From assembly GCA_019637695.1 (NCBI GenBank), contig JAHBVG010000004.1, forward strand, positions 62,001-126,000: a stretch of DNA of 64,000 bases, in the 5' to 3' direction. Below, piece after piece: positions 1 through 8,387 of this stretch; within the stretch, counting starts at the first letter, position 1; every line of letters begins with the position of its first letter. Both the position numbers and the translations under genes were made by a program. Source of the stretch: Caldilineaceae bacterium (GTDB taxonomy: Bacteria > Chloroflexota > Anaerolineae > Caldilineales > Caldilineaceae). Under the pieces are notes generated by a model. It was given only the letters and a program-made list of their open reading frames with translations. It did no database searches and had not been told where the DNA came from.

Positions 1-49
1 CCTGATTGATAGATGGGAGTGGGAACCCTGGAAGGCAAGTCTACAGTGG

Positions 50-1219
50 TTATCGACTTTCTACAAAGCGGCAGAAGCGTTCCATCGCCGGTTCGAGGAT
101 CGAAAAGTCAGACGCGTAGCAGATGCGGATGCTGCCTTCGCCGCCGTTGCCAAAGGCGCTGCCCGGCGCAATGGCAACTTTCTCTTCTCGCAGCAGATCG
201 AGCGCCAATTGGAAGGAATCGATCCCCCCTTCGATCCGGGGGAAGAGGTAGAACGCTCCCTCCGGTTTTGTCACCGACACGCGTTTGAGCGAGGAGATCG
301 CACGGTAGCAGAAATCCATCCGTTCGTGGAAGCTCTCGACCATCGCTGCGATCTCATCCTCGCCGTGGGCCAGCGCTGCCTCCCCCGCCTTCTGCACAAA
401 GGAAGGCGCGTGCGAAATGATGAACTCATTCAACTGCGCCGCCTTGGGGACGAGATCGGCGCGGCTGATCACCCAGCCCAGACGCCAACCGGTCATGCGG
501 TAGCTTTTGGAGAAGGAGTTGACGACGATCACGGCATCCTCGCGGCTGCACAGCCGCAGGATCGAGGGCGCGGTCCCGGTTCCACCATAGTAGATGCGTT
601 CGTAGACTTCATCGGCCAGCAGCCAGAGGTCGTGGCGGCGGCAGAAGTCGAGCAGCGCCCGTTGATCTGCCACTGTCGCTACCCATCCTAACGGATTCGA
701 GGGCGATGTATAGACGAGCAGCCGGGTGCGCGGGGTGACGGCAGCATCGAGCGCGGCGAAGTCGATCTCAAAGCGTTCAGGCGTCTGCTGCATGGGGATC
801 TCCACTGCCTTGCCGCCGAATATCTCCACAATGGCGCTGGCATTGGGCCAATTGGGGCTGAGGATCAGCGCCTCGTCGCCGGGATCGATCACACATTTGA
901 TGGCAACGTTGAGCGCCTGCACACCCGACGCGGTGATGAGGAGCTCGTTGGCCGGGTTCACTTCAACGCCGTGGAGTTCGGCCACCTTCGTTGCGATGGC
1001 AGCGCGCAGCGAAGGCATCCCTGCGTTTTCGGTGTAAAAGGTGAAGCCATCGGCCAGGGCCTGCGCCGCCGCTGCTTTGATGAACTCCGGCGTGGGCAGA
1101 TTGGATTCACCAAATTGGAGTTTGAGGACGCCATCCATGCCAAAGGCGACGTTCGCCAACTCGCGGATCTGCGAAGGCTGGACGGCAGAGAGACTGGGTG
1201 CGAGAGAAGGTGGCGTCAT
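50..1219 (-). CDS. PLP-dependent aminotransferase, class I/II
   Basis: Fold-type I aminotransferase that moves an amino group between an amino acid and a 2-oxo acid using pyridoxal phosphate. From the ATG at 1219 the protein has 389 residues, normal for the AspC/AlaT-like family. The PLP-binding lysine is in SFSKSYRMTGWRLGW (Lys near 238). The SPSNPLG motif near 172-178 and ADEVYE near 202-207 supply the usual Asn, Asp and Tyr contacts to the cofactor. A TTG at 1234 would add five residues, but neither start has a clear ribosome binding site and ATG is preferred. The gene faces away from the neighbouring plus-strand peptidase. The amino-acid substrate cannot be read from the sequence; the family assignment is firm. 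Confidence 0.9.
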   Translation of the reverse strand: MTPPSLAPSLSAVQPSQIRELANVAFGMDGVLKLQFGESNLPTPEFIKAAAAQALADGFTFYTENAGMPSLRAAIATKVAELHGVEVNPANELLITASGVQALNVAIKCVIDPGDEALILSPNWPNASAIVEIFGGKAVEIPMQQTPERFEIDFAALDAAVTPRTRLLVYTSPSNPLGWVATVADQRALLDFCRRHDLWLLADEVYERIYYGGTGTAPSILRLCSREDAVIVVNSFSKSYRMTGWRLGWVISRADLVPKAAQLNEFIISHAPSFVQKAGEAALAHGEDEIAAMVESFHERMDFCYRAISSLKRVSVTKPEGAFYLFPRIEGGIDSFQLALDLLREEKVAIAPGSAFGNGGEGSIRICYASDFSILEPAMERFCRFVESR

Positions 1220-1245
1220 GGGCGTGATGAGCAAGTTGTATTGGA

Positions 1246-1334
1246 TATTGGGTATTGGAGATTAGGTATTGCGCGACGGTCGTTGGTCGTTCGCTGTCCG
1301 CCGTCTGCGGTCCGTCGTCTGCGGTCTGCCGTCA
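1246..1334. repeat. Degenerate 7-bp repeats, TATTGGR and GTCTGCG types
   Basis: The spacer is made of two short runs of related heptamers: TATTGGA/TATTGGG/TATTGGA, then units around GTCTGCG and GTCTGCC. It is non-coding and separates two minus-strand genes. The same two unit types recur elsewhere in the window (59640-59742, 10845-10870, 57296-57330). Confidence 0.6.
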
Positions 1335-1625
1335 TCAACCCAGCAGCGCCCGCGTGATCTCTTCCCATTCCTCAGCCAGGGGACAGGTGGAGGCGGGCTT
1401 GTCGGCGCGGTTGTACCAGTAGCGCGCATTGGAGAGATCACCTTCGACGCGGTGCAAATAAGCGTGGACCCAGGCGGGTCCGCCTGCGTCCGGCTGGCCC
1501 TGGAGCGCGTCGTGGGCGCCGTCCCAATCCCCTTTGGCGTCAAGCCAGAGCGCTTTGAGCGATGCGCTCAACCCCGCTGGTGGTTGATCTTGAGTCAGTG
1601 ATGTCTTAAATGTTTGGAAATCCAT
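1335..1625 (-). CDS. Small conserved protein of unknown function
   Basis: A 96-residue soluble protein with the conserved look of a widespread small bacterial family: a PPAGLS turn, an ALWLDAKGDWDGAH helix, then WVHAYLHRVEGDLSNARYWYNRA and an EEWEEI C-terminus. The paired helices rich in Ala and aromatic residues resemble a tetratricopeptide-type helical hairpin. The ATG at 1625 is preceded by AAAGGA at suitable spacing. It lies downstream of nothing obvious and next to the aminotransferase gene. No function is assigned; the coding call rests on the recognisable conserved sequence. Confidence 0.75.
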   Translation of the reverse strand: MDFQTFKTSLTQDQPPAGLSASLKALWLDAKGDWDGAHDALQGQPDAGGPAWVHAYLHRVEGDLSNARYWYNRADKPASTCPLAEEWEEITRALLG

Positions 1626-1646
1626 GGGGGAATGTCCTTTCGTGAT

Positions 1647-1695
1647 GCGAGTTGCGAATTGCGAGTTCCCGATCCCCAGTCACCAGTCACCATTA
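1647..1695. repeat. Seven in-register heptamers ahead of the peptidase gene
   Basis: Seven consecutive 7-bp units in perfect register: three of the GCGARTT type, then CCCGATC, CCCAGTC, ACCAGTC and ACCATTA. The change of unit type without loss of register shows the period is 7 even where the sequence drifts. It lies in the 5' flank of the M20 peptidase gene. Confidence 0.75.
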
Positions 1696-1784
1696 TACTA
1701 CCAGACTTTGACCTTCCCGCCATAGTTGCCGATAATGATTGGACGTTGTTATCTTTACTTTTCACGCGAAGGAGCGTTTTTCCG

Positions 1785-3155
1785 ATGAGCCAATGGCAAC
1801 GCTATTTGGAACAAAACCAGGATCAATATTTAGAGGATCTGCTGGCTTTCCTGCGTATCCCCAGTATTTCGGCGCTGCCCGAAAATGCCAAAGATGTGCA
1901 AAAAGCCGCCGAATGGGTGGCGGATCGGTTGCGCCAGGCCGGTGTTGAGAATGTAGAAATCCTGCCCACGGACGGTCATCCCGTTGTCTATGGGGATTGG
2001 CTGCATGCAGGGGACAAGCCCACGATCCTCATCTACGGCCATTTCGACGTGCAACCCGTGGATCCGCTGCACCTGTGGACCCATCCACCCTTCGAGCCGA
2101 CCATTGAAGGGGATCGGGTCTATGCCCGCGGCGCATCGGACGACAAGGGCAATATGCTTATCCCCATTTTGGCGGTGGAGGCGATGCTCAAGAGCGAGGG
2201 CACGCTGCCAGTCAATCTCAAGTTCTGTTTTGAGGGCCAGGAAGAGATCGGCAGCCCGGATCTGCCCAAGTTTATGCCCCAGCATAAGGATCGCTTCATC
2301 GCCGATCTCGCCGTGAGCGCCGACGCCGGCCAATATAGCGAAACTGAGCCAGAAATCCTGGTCGGTCTGCGCGGGATTTGCGGCATCCAGATCGACGTTA
2401 AGGGTGCAAAGACTGATCTCCATTCCGGTATGGTCGGCGGCACTATTCAGAACCCCACCCATGCCCTGGTGCAACTCCTAAACACCATGCATGATCAGCA
2501 TGGGCGCATTACCGTGGATGGTTTTTACGATGACGTTTTAGAGCTCTCGGACGATGAGCGCGCCGCCATCGCCCGCGTCCCCTTTGACGAGGAGATCTAT
2601 TTAGAGGAACTGGGGCTGGAGCAGACCTTCGGCGAACCGGGTTACACGACGCGCGAACGATCCTGGGTGCGCCCGACGCTGGAGATCAACGGCATCTGGG
2701 GTGGCTTCCAGGGGGATGGCATTAAGACTGTGCTGCCCAACGAAGCCCACGCCAAGATCACCTGCCGTCTCGTACCCAATCAGGACCCAGGCCGCATTCT
2801 TGATCTGCTGCAAGCCCACATTACGCAGAACGCGCCGCGCGGCGTCACCATCACCACCAAAATCCTCGGCACACGGGGCAAACCTTATCTCGTCCGCGCC
2901 GATCATCCGGGCAATCAAGCGGTGAGCAACGTACTACGCAAGATCTACGGTGTGGAACCCTATCAGGTGCGCAGCGGCGGCAGCGTCCCCATTACGGGTC
3001 TTTTCATGGACATTTTGGGGCTGCCCACGGTTGCCTTCGGTTTCGGTATTAAGGATGAAAACATCCACGCGCCCGATGAGTTCTTCCGCCTTAGCAGCTT
3101 CCGCAAAGGGCCGGACGCCTATTGTCAGTTGCTCGAACGGCTGGGCGAAGGGTAG
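1785..3155 (+). CDS. M20-family metallopeptidase (dipeptidase)
   Basis: Zinc-dependent exopeptidase of the M20/M25/M40 family, 456 residues from the ATG at 1785, which has GAAGGAG about 9 nt upstream. The open frame reaches back to 1614 but the extra 57 residues are translated heptad repeat and are not credible. Metal-site residues are visible: His86 and Asp88 in YGHFDVQP, Asp119 in GASDDKGN, the Glu-Glu pair 153/154 in GQEEIGSP, a downstream SADAGQ and a C-terminal His in ENIHAPDE. A dimerisation (lid) domain of about 110 residues sits between the two halves of the catalytic domain, as is usual. It is probably cytoplasmic and hydrolyses dipeptides; the exact substrate is unknown. Confidence 0.93.
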   Translation: MSQWQRYLEQNQDQYLEDLLAFLRIPSISALPENAKDVQKAAEWVADRLRQAGVENVEILPTDGHPVVYGDWLHAGDKPTILIYGHFDVQPVDPLHLWTHPPFEPTIEGDRVYARGASDDKGNMLIPILAVEAMLKSEGTLPVNLKFCFEGQEEIGSPDLPKFMPQHKDRFIADLAVSADAGQYSETEPEILVGLRGICGIQIDVKGAKTDLHSGMVGGTIQNPTHALVQLLNTMHDQHGRITVDGFYDDVLELSDDERAAIARVPFDEEIYLEELGLEQTFGEPGYTTRERSWVRPTLEINGIWGGFQGDGIKTVLPNEAHAKITCRLVPNQDPGRILDLLQAHITQNAPRGVTITTKILGTRGKPYLVRADHPGNQAVSNVLRKIYGVEPYQVRSGGSVPITGLFMDILGLPTVAFGFGIKDENIHAPDEFFRLSSFRKGPDAYCQLLERLGEG

Positions 3156-3295
3156 CAGGTAGCAGATAGCGCGGAAATGTGTGACGAGGTCGCAGGTTTG
3201 CAAGCGGCAGGTGACAATCGTCCACGCATCACGAATCACGCCTGGTCACCGCTGCCGTCTGCCGTCCACCATCCACCACACACGAAGGAGTAATC

Positions 3296-4141
3296 ATGTC
3301 CTCTACAGCAAGTTTTACGTTAAGCGCTTTTGGCGACGAGATCGCCGATGATCTCAGTGAGCAATTGCGTCTGCTCAACGAGTTGGAAGTTGGCTATTTG
3401 GAATTGCGCGGGGCCTGGGGGATCAACGTGCTGCGCATGAGCGACGAGGATGTGGCGCGCGTGCGCCAGACCTGCGCTGATCATGGGATCACTGTCAGCG
3501 CGTTGGGTAGCCCAGTGGGCAAGTCGCCGCTGCTCGATCCCATCGAAAATGAGACGGCAAACCTGCGCCGCCTCATCGAGATCGCCCGCACCCTGGGGAC
3601 GCGCACGATCCGCGTCTTCTCCTTTTATCCGCCCGACATCAGCAGCAACGCCCATTACGATCAACATGTGGATCAGGCCATTGAGAAACTTTCGGCGCTG
3701 GCCGAGGTAGCCGCGGCTGAGGACATTCAACTCGTCCTCGAAAACGAAAAGGATATTGTGGGCGACACCATCGCCCGCTGCCATGCCATCCTCACTGGGG
3801 TGAATAATCCCCACCTGCGCTTTGCCTGGGATCCGGCCAACTTCGTTCAGGTGGGCGAGGAACGTGTCACCGAGCGGGGCTGGCCGCTGCTGGGCGACTA
3901 TGTGAGTTATGTCCATATTAAGGATTCGTCCCTGGCCGATGGCAGCGTCAAAGCCGCGGGCGAAGGGGATGGACAGGTGGGCGAGTTGTTGATCCATTTG
4001 CGCGATGCAGGCTATCGAGGATTCCTGGCCCTGGAGCCCCATCTCGTTGTGGCCGGTCACAGCACCGGTTTCAGCGGCGTCACCGGCATGACCTACGCTG
4101 TGGAGAAATTGCGCCAACTCATGGCGGAATGTGAAGTGTGA
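3296..4141 (+). CDS. Sugar phosphate isomerase/epimerase, xylose-isomerase-like TIM barrel
   Basis: A 281-residue AP-endonuclease-2/xylose-isomerase-like TIM barrel. The metal-binding positions of the family can be seen: Glu149 in LVLENEKD, Asp179 in FAWDPANF, His207 in YVHIKDS and Glu247 in LALEPHL. These enzymes isomerise or epimerise ketoses, hydroxypyruvate or inosose-type substrates; which one applies here is not determinable. The start at 3296 follows GAAGGAG by 7 nt. The stop codon lies inside a heptad-repeat hairpin. The upstream M20 peptidase gene is 140 bp away and a functional link is not evident. Confidence 0.88.
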   Translation: MSSTASFTLSAFGDEIADDLSEQLRLLNELEVGYLELRGAWGINVLRMSDEDVARVRQTCADHGITVSALGSPVGKSPLLDPIENETANLRRLIEIARTLGTRTIRVFSFYPPDISSNAHYDQHVDQAIEKLSALAEVAAAEDIQLVLENEKDIVGDTIARCHAILTGVNNPHLRFAWDPANFVQVGEERVTERGWPLLGDYVSYVHIKDSSLADGSVKAAGEGDGQVGELLIHLRDAGYRGFLALEPHLVVAGHSTGFSGVTGMTYAVEKLRQLMAECEV

Positions 4142-4183
4142 AGGATGAAATTTCACCCTTCACCCTTCACCCTTCACCCTTTT
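4131..4183. repeat. Inverted heptad arrays forming a hairpin over a stop codon
   Basis: Three GTGAAGT/GTGAAGG/ATGAAAT units (4131-4151) are followed directly by four perfect TTCACCC units (4152-4179) and a T run. The two arrays are reverse complements and can fold into a long hairpin ending in TTTT, so this could terminate the isomerase gene. The TGA stop (4139-4141) is part of the array. Confidence 0.7.
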
Positions 4184-4355
4184 GTTGTATCTTTCCGTCG
4201 TCTTCCTGTGGAGGGCAGTGGATGCCATATGAGACGTTCCACACAGTCAAGATCGACAGGCTGACGATCCCCTTGAGGGAGTTCGCGGCTAAACTGGACA
4301 TAGAGAATTCAATTGCCCGTAGTGCCAGGGCGCGCAGCGACTGTGGAGGAATCTC

Positions 4356-4748
4356 ATGTTCCAGCAACTTCAGGCTTACAGTTCAGGTATCATCGTTCTC
4401 GGCGTCGGGATGATGAAGCAGGGTGTCCAGCGTGGGGACAATACATGGCTGATCGGCGGTCTCCTTACTTTGGTGTTGGGGCTTACTGGCCTGATCTATC
4501 GGCGCTGGCACAATCTGGGCTGGGTGATGGCAGCGCTCGGTGGTCTGTTGATCCTTATCGGGACGGCGGAATCGCATACGTTTTGGGGTTATACAGTCGA
4601 TGCGCCCGACATGCTCTTTGTAGTGGGGGGCGCAGCGCTGACAATGGCAGGGATGGCCTTCTTGGGCATGAGCTTTACAGCCACTTCGCGCGGGCAGACA
4701 GAATCCCCGTCCTTTCAAAACCAGCGCACACTCTTACGCTCAGGATAA
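4356..4748 (+). CDS. Small polytopic membrane protein, unknown function
   Basis: A 130-residue protein with four likely membrane segments: roughly 9-24, 31-47 (GGLLTLVLGLTGLIY), 53-69 (LGWVMAALGGLLILIG) and 84-103. The C-terminal 25 residues are hydrophilic. The ATG follows GTGGAGGAATCTC, a good ribosome binding site, and a strong terminator lies 24 bp past the stop, so it is probably a single-gene unit. An overlapping open frame at 4313-4783 is a shadow. I do not recognise a family; hydrophobic pattern and signals support the coding call. Confidence 0.7.
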   Translation: MFQQLQAYSSGIIVLGVGMMKQGVQRGDNTWLIGGLLTLVLGLTGLIYRRWHNLGWVMAALGGLLILIGTAESHTFWGYTVDAPDMLFVVGGAALTMAGMAFLGMSFTATSRGQTESPSFQNQRTLLRSG

Positions 4749-4771
4749 AATTTCAACACAGAACACAAATC

Positions 4772-4806
4772 TCCGGCGGATGATCAGTAACCGATCATCC
4801 GCCGGA
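4772..4806 (+). terminator. Rho-independent terminator
   Basis: A perfect 14-bp stem (4772-4785 with 4793-4806) and a 7-nt loop, followed by TTTC. It follows the small membrane protein gene. Confidence 0.8.
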
Positions 4807-4941
4807 TTTCGTCCCGCATTGATCCACTGGGGGGAATCACCCATTGTGCTGCGAAACCCTTCACCTCTCCTCTCTTCTCAGGTATAATAGAGCCAACACT
4901 CCTGTGGACTGCTCCTCACTATCTGGAAAGAGAAATCCTCT

Positions 4942-6300
4942 ATGCGGCGAACCATTGCAATCATCCTATCTCTGTTGATCCTCTCGCTTCCACATGCAAC
5001 TGCTCAGGCGCAGGACGATCCACTGCCCGACAATGCCTGGCGTGCGACCTATTGGAACAACCCAAGTCTGGCCGGTTTCTGGCGCTTGCAACAAGTTGAA
5101 ACGGAACCCCTCGACCGCGATTGGGGGGATGGTTCACCCTCTGAGCGGATCAATAACGACTATTGGTCGGCGCGCTGGGAGCGGATGATCCGCGTTGCGC
5201 CCGGCAATTACCGTTTTACGGCGACCGTGAATAATGGCGTCCGCGTTTGGGTGGATGGAACGTTGGTCATCGACGAATGGACGAGCCAGTGGCAGCGCAA
5301 CGGCGGCACCTTTGTTGGCGATATCTACCTTGACGCCAGCCCTCATCGGCTGCGCGTCGATTATTTTGACACCGATGGGCCAGCACTCATCCAACTCAAT
5401 TGGGAACCCTACACCGGTCCACCGCCAGTGATCGAAGGGTGGATGGCCGAATATTTTAACAACATGAACTTGACCGGCGATCCCGTCGCGGTGCGCGACG
5501 AAGCAGAGATCCGTATGAATCTAGGCCCTGGTTCGCCCATGACTGGAACGGTGAACGCTGATAATTTCTCTGTGCGCTGGACACGCGAACTCGATCTTCC
5601 CGCTGGCAATGTCGAGTTTTCCATGCGCGTGGATGATGGGGGACGCCTCTTTGTGGATGGTGAACGGATCATTGACGCCTGGCGTCCTCAAGGGCCGACC
5701 ACTTACACGGCAACTGTTCAACATGAGGGCGGCGCGCTCGAAGTGATTATGGAGTACTTTGAGCGGACAGGTTTTGCTGTGGCCGAACTGCGATGGAATG
5801 TGGCTGAACAGCCGGTCGCTGCGCCGCTTCCTACGCCGACGCCGCTGCCTTCAAGCGCCAATCTACCCTCTTCACAAGCCATTGTTGTCGATAATGGCGG
5901 CGCGGGCTTTGTACGGGGGGGGCCAGAAGATCGGTGGCGCTCGGCCACCAATGGCGAAAATGGCGGTTTCCTATGGACGCCCAACCACGCTACCAGCGAA
6001 AGCAATTACAACTGGGCGCGCTGGTTCCCTGACGTATCCCCCAATCGCTATGAAGTCTTTGCCTACATCCCGCGCGCCGAACGCGCCTCTACCCGGGCGC
6101 GCTATTGGATCGTCCATTCGGGCCAATATACACTGCGGGTCATCAACCAGGCCAGCAACGCCGGCAATTGGATTTCGTTGGGTATCTACACATTCGACGG
6201 CGGCGACAATGAGTACATCTCTCTGGCCGATGTGACCGGCGAGGCGACCGATGCTACCCGCGTCCTTTGGGATGCGATGCGCTGGGAAGTGCGCGAGTAA
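4942..6300 (+). CDS. Secreted PA14-PA14-golvesin-like protein
   Basis: A 452-residue exported protein. Residues 1-23 form a signal peptide ending near ATAQAQ. Two PA14 domains follow (about 30-156 and 165-290), each with the WRATYWNN or WMAEYFNN opening, a GVRVWVDG or GGRLFVDG core and DGPALIQLNW or TGFAVAELRW endings. A Pro/Thr linker (PLPTPTPLPSS, near 295-305) leads to a golvesin/Xly-like C-terminal domain (about 313-452) starting AIVVDNGGAGF. PA14 domains bind carbohydrate in many families, so a role at the cell surface or on extracellular glycans is likely, but no catalytic domain is present. Upstream, TATAAT occurs about 60 bp before the start (GGTATAATAGAG), a plausible -10 element. 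Confidence 0.88.
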   Translation: MRRTIAIILSLLILSLPHATAQAQDDPLPDNAWRATYWNNPSLAGFWRLQQVETEPLDRDWGDGSPSERINNDYWSARWERMIRVAPGNYRFTATVNNGVRVWVDGTLVIDEWTSQWQRNGGTFVGDIYLDASPHRLRVDYFDTDGPALIQLNWEPYTGPPPVIEGWMAEYFNNMNLTGDPVAVRDEAEIRMNLGPGSPMTGTVNADNFSVRWTRELDLPAGNVEFSMRVDDGGRLFVDGERIIDAWRPQGPTTYTATVQHEGGALEVIMEYFERTGFAVAELRWNVAEQPVAAPLPTPTPLPSSANLPSSQAIVVDNGGAGFVRGGPEDRWRSATNGENGGFLWTPNHATSESNYNWARWFPDVSPNRYEVFAYIPRAERASTRARYWIVHSGQYTLRVINQASNAGNWISLGIYTFDGGDNEYISLADVTGEATDATRVLWDAMRWEVRE

Positions 6301-6302
6301 AA

Positions 6303-6413
6303 AATTAGGGATAGGTGACTAGGGATAGGTGATTGGGGATTGGGGTACTCGACGACCATCATCCCAGTCACCTATCCCCAGTCCCTATCCCTTTTCACCA
6401 ATCACCAACCCCA
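6303..6413. repeat. Inverted heptad-repeat spacer
   Basis: The spacer has a G-rich run (GGGATAGGTGA, GGGGATTGGGG) then its approximate reverse complement (CACCTATCCCCAGTCCC). Units are mostly CCCCART/CCCTATC-type heptamers. The inverted order allows a long imperfect hairpin. No gene is seen here; the downstream SDR gene starts just after it. Confidence 0.65.
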
Positions 6414-6435
6414 CACGAAAGGACTCTCTACCTCT

Positions 6436-7206
6436 ATGCCGATTTTGGATGCCTTCAAATTGGATGGCCGCGTCGCATTGGTTACTGGCGGCAACCGTGG
6501 ATTGGGAAAACAGATGGCGCTGGCGCTGGCCGAGGCTGGGGCGGATGTGGCGATCACAAGTCGATCTGCACAACGCGCTTTGGATGCCGCCGAGGAGATT
6601 TCCTCGACGACGGGGCGCAGATGCCTGGGCTATGGCTGCGATGTAGCCAACCCCACCGACGTGGAAGCGACCGTAGCCCAGGTTATGCATGATTTTGGCA
6701 ACTTGCACATTTTGATCAACAACGCCGGCATCAATATTCGGGGTCCTATCGACAGCCTGACCCTGGAGGAGTTTCGGCAGGTGCAGGAGATCAACGTCAC
6801 CGGCGTCTGGCTGATGTGTCGGGCGGTGGCGGGTCACTTTAAGTCCCAAAACTATGGACGGGTCATCAACATTGGCTCGACGCTTTCGATCATCGCCATT
6901 GCTGAGCGTACGCCTTACGCCAGCAGCAAAGGCGCCGTCCTTCAGATGACGCGTGCCCTGGCTCTGGAATGGGCGCCCTATGGGATCACCGTCAACGCTA
7001 TGTTGCCCGGGCCCTTTGCTACAGAAATGAACCAATCCCTTGTCGAAGATGAAGCCGCTTACCGCAGTTTCATCGCGCGGGTTCCGCTGGGGCGTTGGGG
7101 CGAGCTAGAGGAGATCGGTGGGCTGGCCGTCTTCCTCGCCAGCGACGCGTCCAGCTTTGTCACCGGCGCTGGCATCACCATCGACGGCGGCTGGACGGTG
7201 CAGTGA
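6436..7206 (+). CDS. SDR-family NAD(P)-dependent oxidoreductase
   Basis: Classical short-chain dehydrogenase, 256 residues from the ATG at 6436; upstream codons back to 6340 are translated heptad repeat. It shows TGGNRGLG (17-24) for the dinucleotide, NNAG (95-98), a catalytic Ser at 148 in GSTLS and the Tyr161-Lys165 pair in YASSK. The C-terminus GAGITIDGGW is typical of the gluconate-5-dehydrogenase/FabG-like group. It probably oxidises or reduces a sugar acid or polyol, which fits the sugar-catabolism genes nearby, but substrate is not readable. The transcript ends at a strong bidirectional terminator. Confidence 0.92.
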   Translation: MPILDAFKLDGRVALVTGGNRGLGKQMALALAEAGADVAITSRSAQRALDAAEEISSTTGRRCLGYGCDVANPTDVEATVAQVMHDFGNLHILINNAGINIRGPIDSLTLEEFRQVQEINVTGVWLMCRAVAGHFKSQNYGRVINIGSTLSIIAIAERTPYASSKGAVLQMTRALALEWAPYGITVNAMLPGPFATEMNQSLVEDEAAYRSFIARVPLGRWGELEEIGGLAVFLASDASSFVTGAGITIDGGWTVQ

Positions 7207-7266
7207 TTGGCGACTGGGGATCGGGGATCGGGGACTGGGCGAAGATGACGGTACGGTGCGTATTGC

Positions 7267-7314
7267 GTAAATAACAATGGGACGCTGCACAAGCAGCGTC
7301 CCATTGTTATTTAC
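7267..7314. terminator. Bidirectional terminator
   Basis: A perfect 22-bp stem (7267-7288 with 7293-7314) and an ACAA loop. It sits between the convergent SDR and SRPBCC genes and has A/T-rich arm ends on both sides, so it can serve both strands. CCCCART-type repeats flank it (7207-7240 and 7320-7345). Confidence 0.85.
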
Positions 7315-7346
7315 AATAGAGTCTGTCCCCAATCCCCAGCCCCCGA

Positions 7347-8387
7347 TCACTTCTTCTCAATATAGCGCTTGAAGTTACGCAGATCCTCATCGAGCCGACG
7401 CTCAGGATCGCTGAATAGATCGGCGATCACTTCACCGGCGATGCCAGCAGGCGGAATGTATTGCAGCGTGACCGTGACTTCGCTCTGGTTGTTGGGCAGG
7501 CTATTGAAGGTTACCTGACCACTGGTTTTGATGTCGCCCTGCGTGCTGTTCCACCCAATGCGTTTGTTCGGATCGATGCGCGTGGTTTTGGCTTCCCACT
7601 CAAATCGCGCGCCGAGAGGACCTTCCATGACCCAACGGCTGTATTCGTCGCCGAGCTTTTTCACCGACTTAATGTACTGCATGAACTGAGGGAAATTCTC
7701 AAAGTTGGACCAAATCTCAAACACATCCTTCACATCTGCTTTGACGATGATGCTCTTGGTCACCAACCTGGGATCAGCAGCAAGATCGAAGGTGCGTGCG
7801 GTATCCCCGCTGCGGATGCGCGCCTCCGCATCCTGATGGGTCGTCTGCCCCTGCGGCTGTAAAAGCGAGAGAGGCGATTTGCCGCTGTATCCCCAATAGA
7901 AGAGCGCGGCGCCGATCCCGGCCAGAGAAAGTGTACCCAACGAGCGGCGCAACCCCTGGAAAGCCAGGAAACCACCGCCGATCATCGCCAGCCAGCGCTT
8001 GACCTCAGTGGAGGTAAATTCCTGATTTCCGGCCAGCGATTGGAACTGATCGCGCACCTGAGCCGCCGTACCCCCTTCATTCAACGATTGATTCAGCCGC
8101 TGCAAACCCGATTCGAGTCCACTGCGCACTTTGCCGATCTGTTCTTGAAGGTTCGCGGAAAAATCGCCATTGTGACCGTTGCCATTGCTCATGCTCTGGC
8201 GGACCTGTCTGCGCTGATAAGCGTAATCGTCGCCATAGACAGCTTCTCCTTCGGCCTGACCCGGCGTCCGTCCTGCATCCAGCACAGGATCACCCTCTAG
8301 ATTGGGATCGTTGGCGCCTTCGGCTTTGCCTGGTGTGCGCCCCAGATTTTTCTCGTGTTGGGTATCCTTCTGAGTTTCCTTTTTCAT
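7347..8387 (-). CDS. Membrane-associated SRPBCC (polyketide cyclase-like) protein
   Basis: A 346-residue protein with four parts. Residues 1-50 are hydrophilic and contain two copies of GRTPGxAEG (16-24 and 39-47). Residues 75-115 are predicted helical. A hydrophobic stretch lies at about 130-166 (WLAMIGGGFLAFQG, LAGIGAALFYWGYSG). The C-terminal SRPBCC/START-type domain (about 205-345) has the VFEIWSNFENFPQFMQYIKSV opening and a final amphipathic helix. SRPBCC domains bind hydrophobic ligands; similar 'cyclase/dehydrase' membrane proteins occur near stress genes in many bacteria. The ligand is unknown. AGGGAGAA precedes the ATG. Confidence 0.82.
   Translation of the reverse strand: MKKETQKDTQHEKNLGRTPGKAEGANDPNLEGDPVLDAGRTPGQAEGEAVYGDDYAYQRRQVRQSMSNGNGHNGDFSANLQEQIGKVRSGLESGLQRLNQSLNEGGTAAQVRDQFQSLAGNQEFTSTEVKRWLAMIGGGFLAFQGLRRSLGTLSLAGIGAALFYWGYSGKSPLSLLQPQGQTTHQDAEARIRSGDTARTFDLAADPRLVTKSIIVKADVKDVFEIWSNFENFPQFMQYIKSVKKLGDEYSRWVMEGPLGARFEWEAKTTRIDPNKRIGWNSTQGDIKTSGQVTFNSLPNNQSEVTVTLQYIPPAGIAGEVIADLFSDPERRLDEDLRNFKRYIEKK

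Noticed and set aside
1614..1784. In-frame N-terminal extension of the M20 peptidase (57 codons)
   Set aside because: It translates a heptad array and lacks a ribosome binding site; the ATG at 1785 has GAAGGAG and a normal family start.
4313..4783. 156-codon open frame overlapping the small membrane protein gene
   Set aside because: It lacks a ribosome binding site and hydrophobic or conserved pattern; the 130-aa frame has both.
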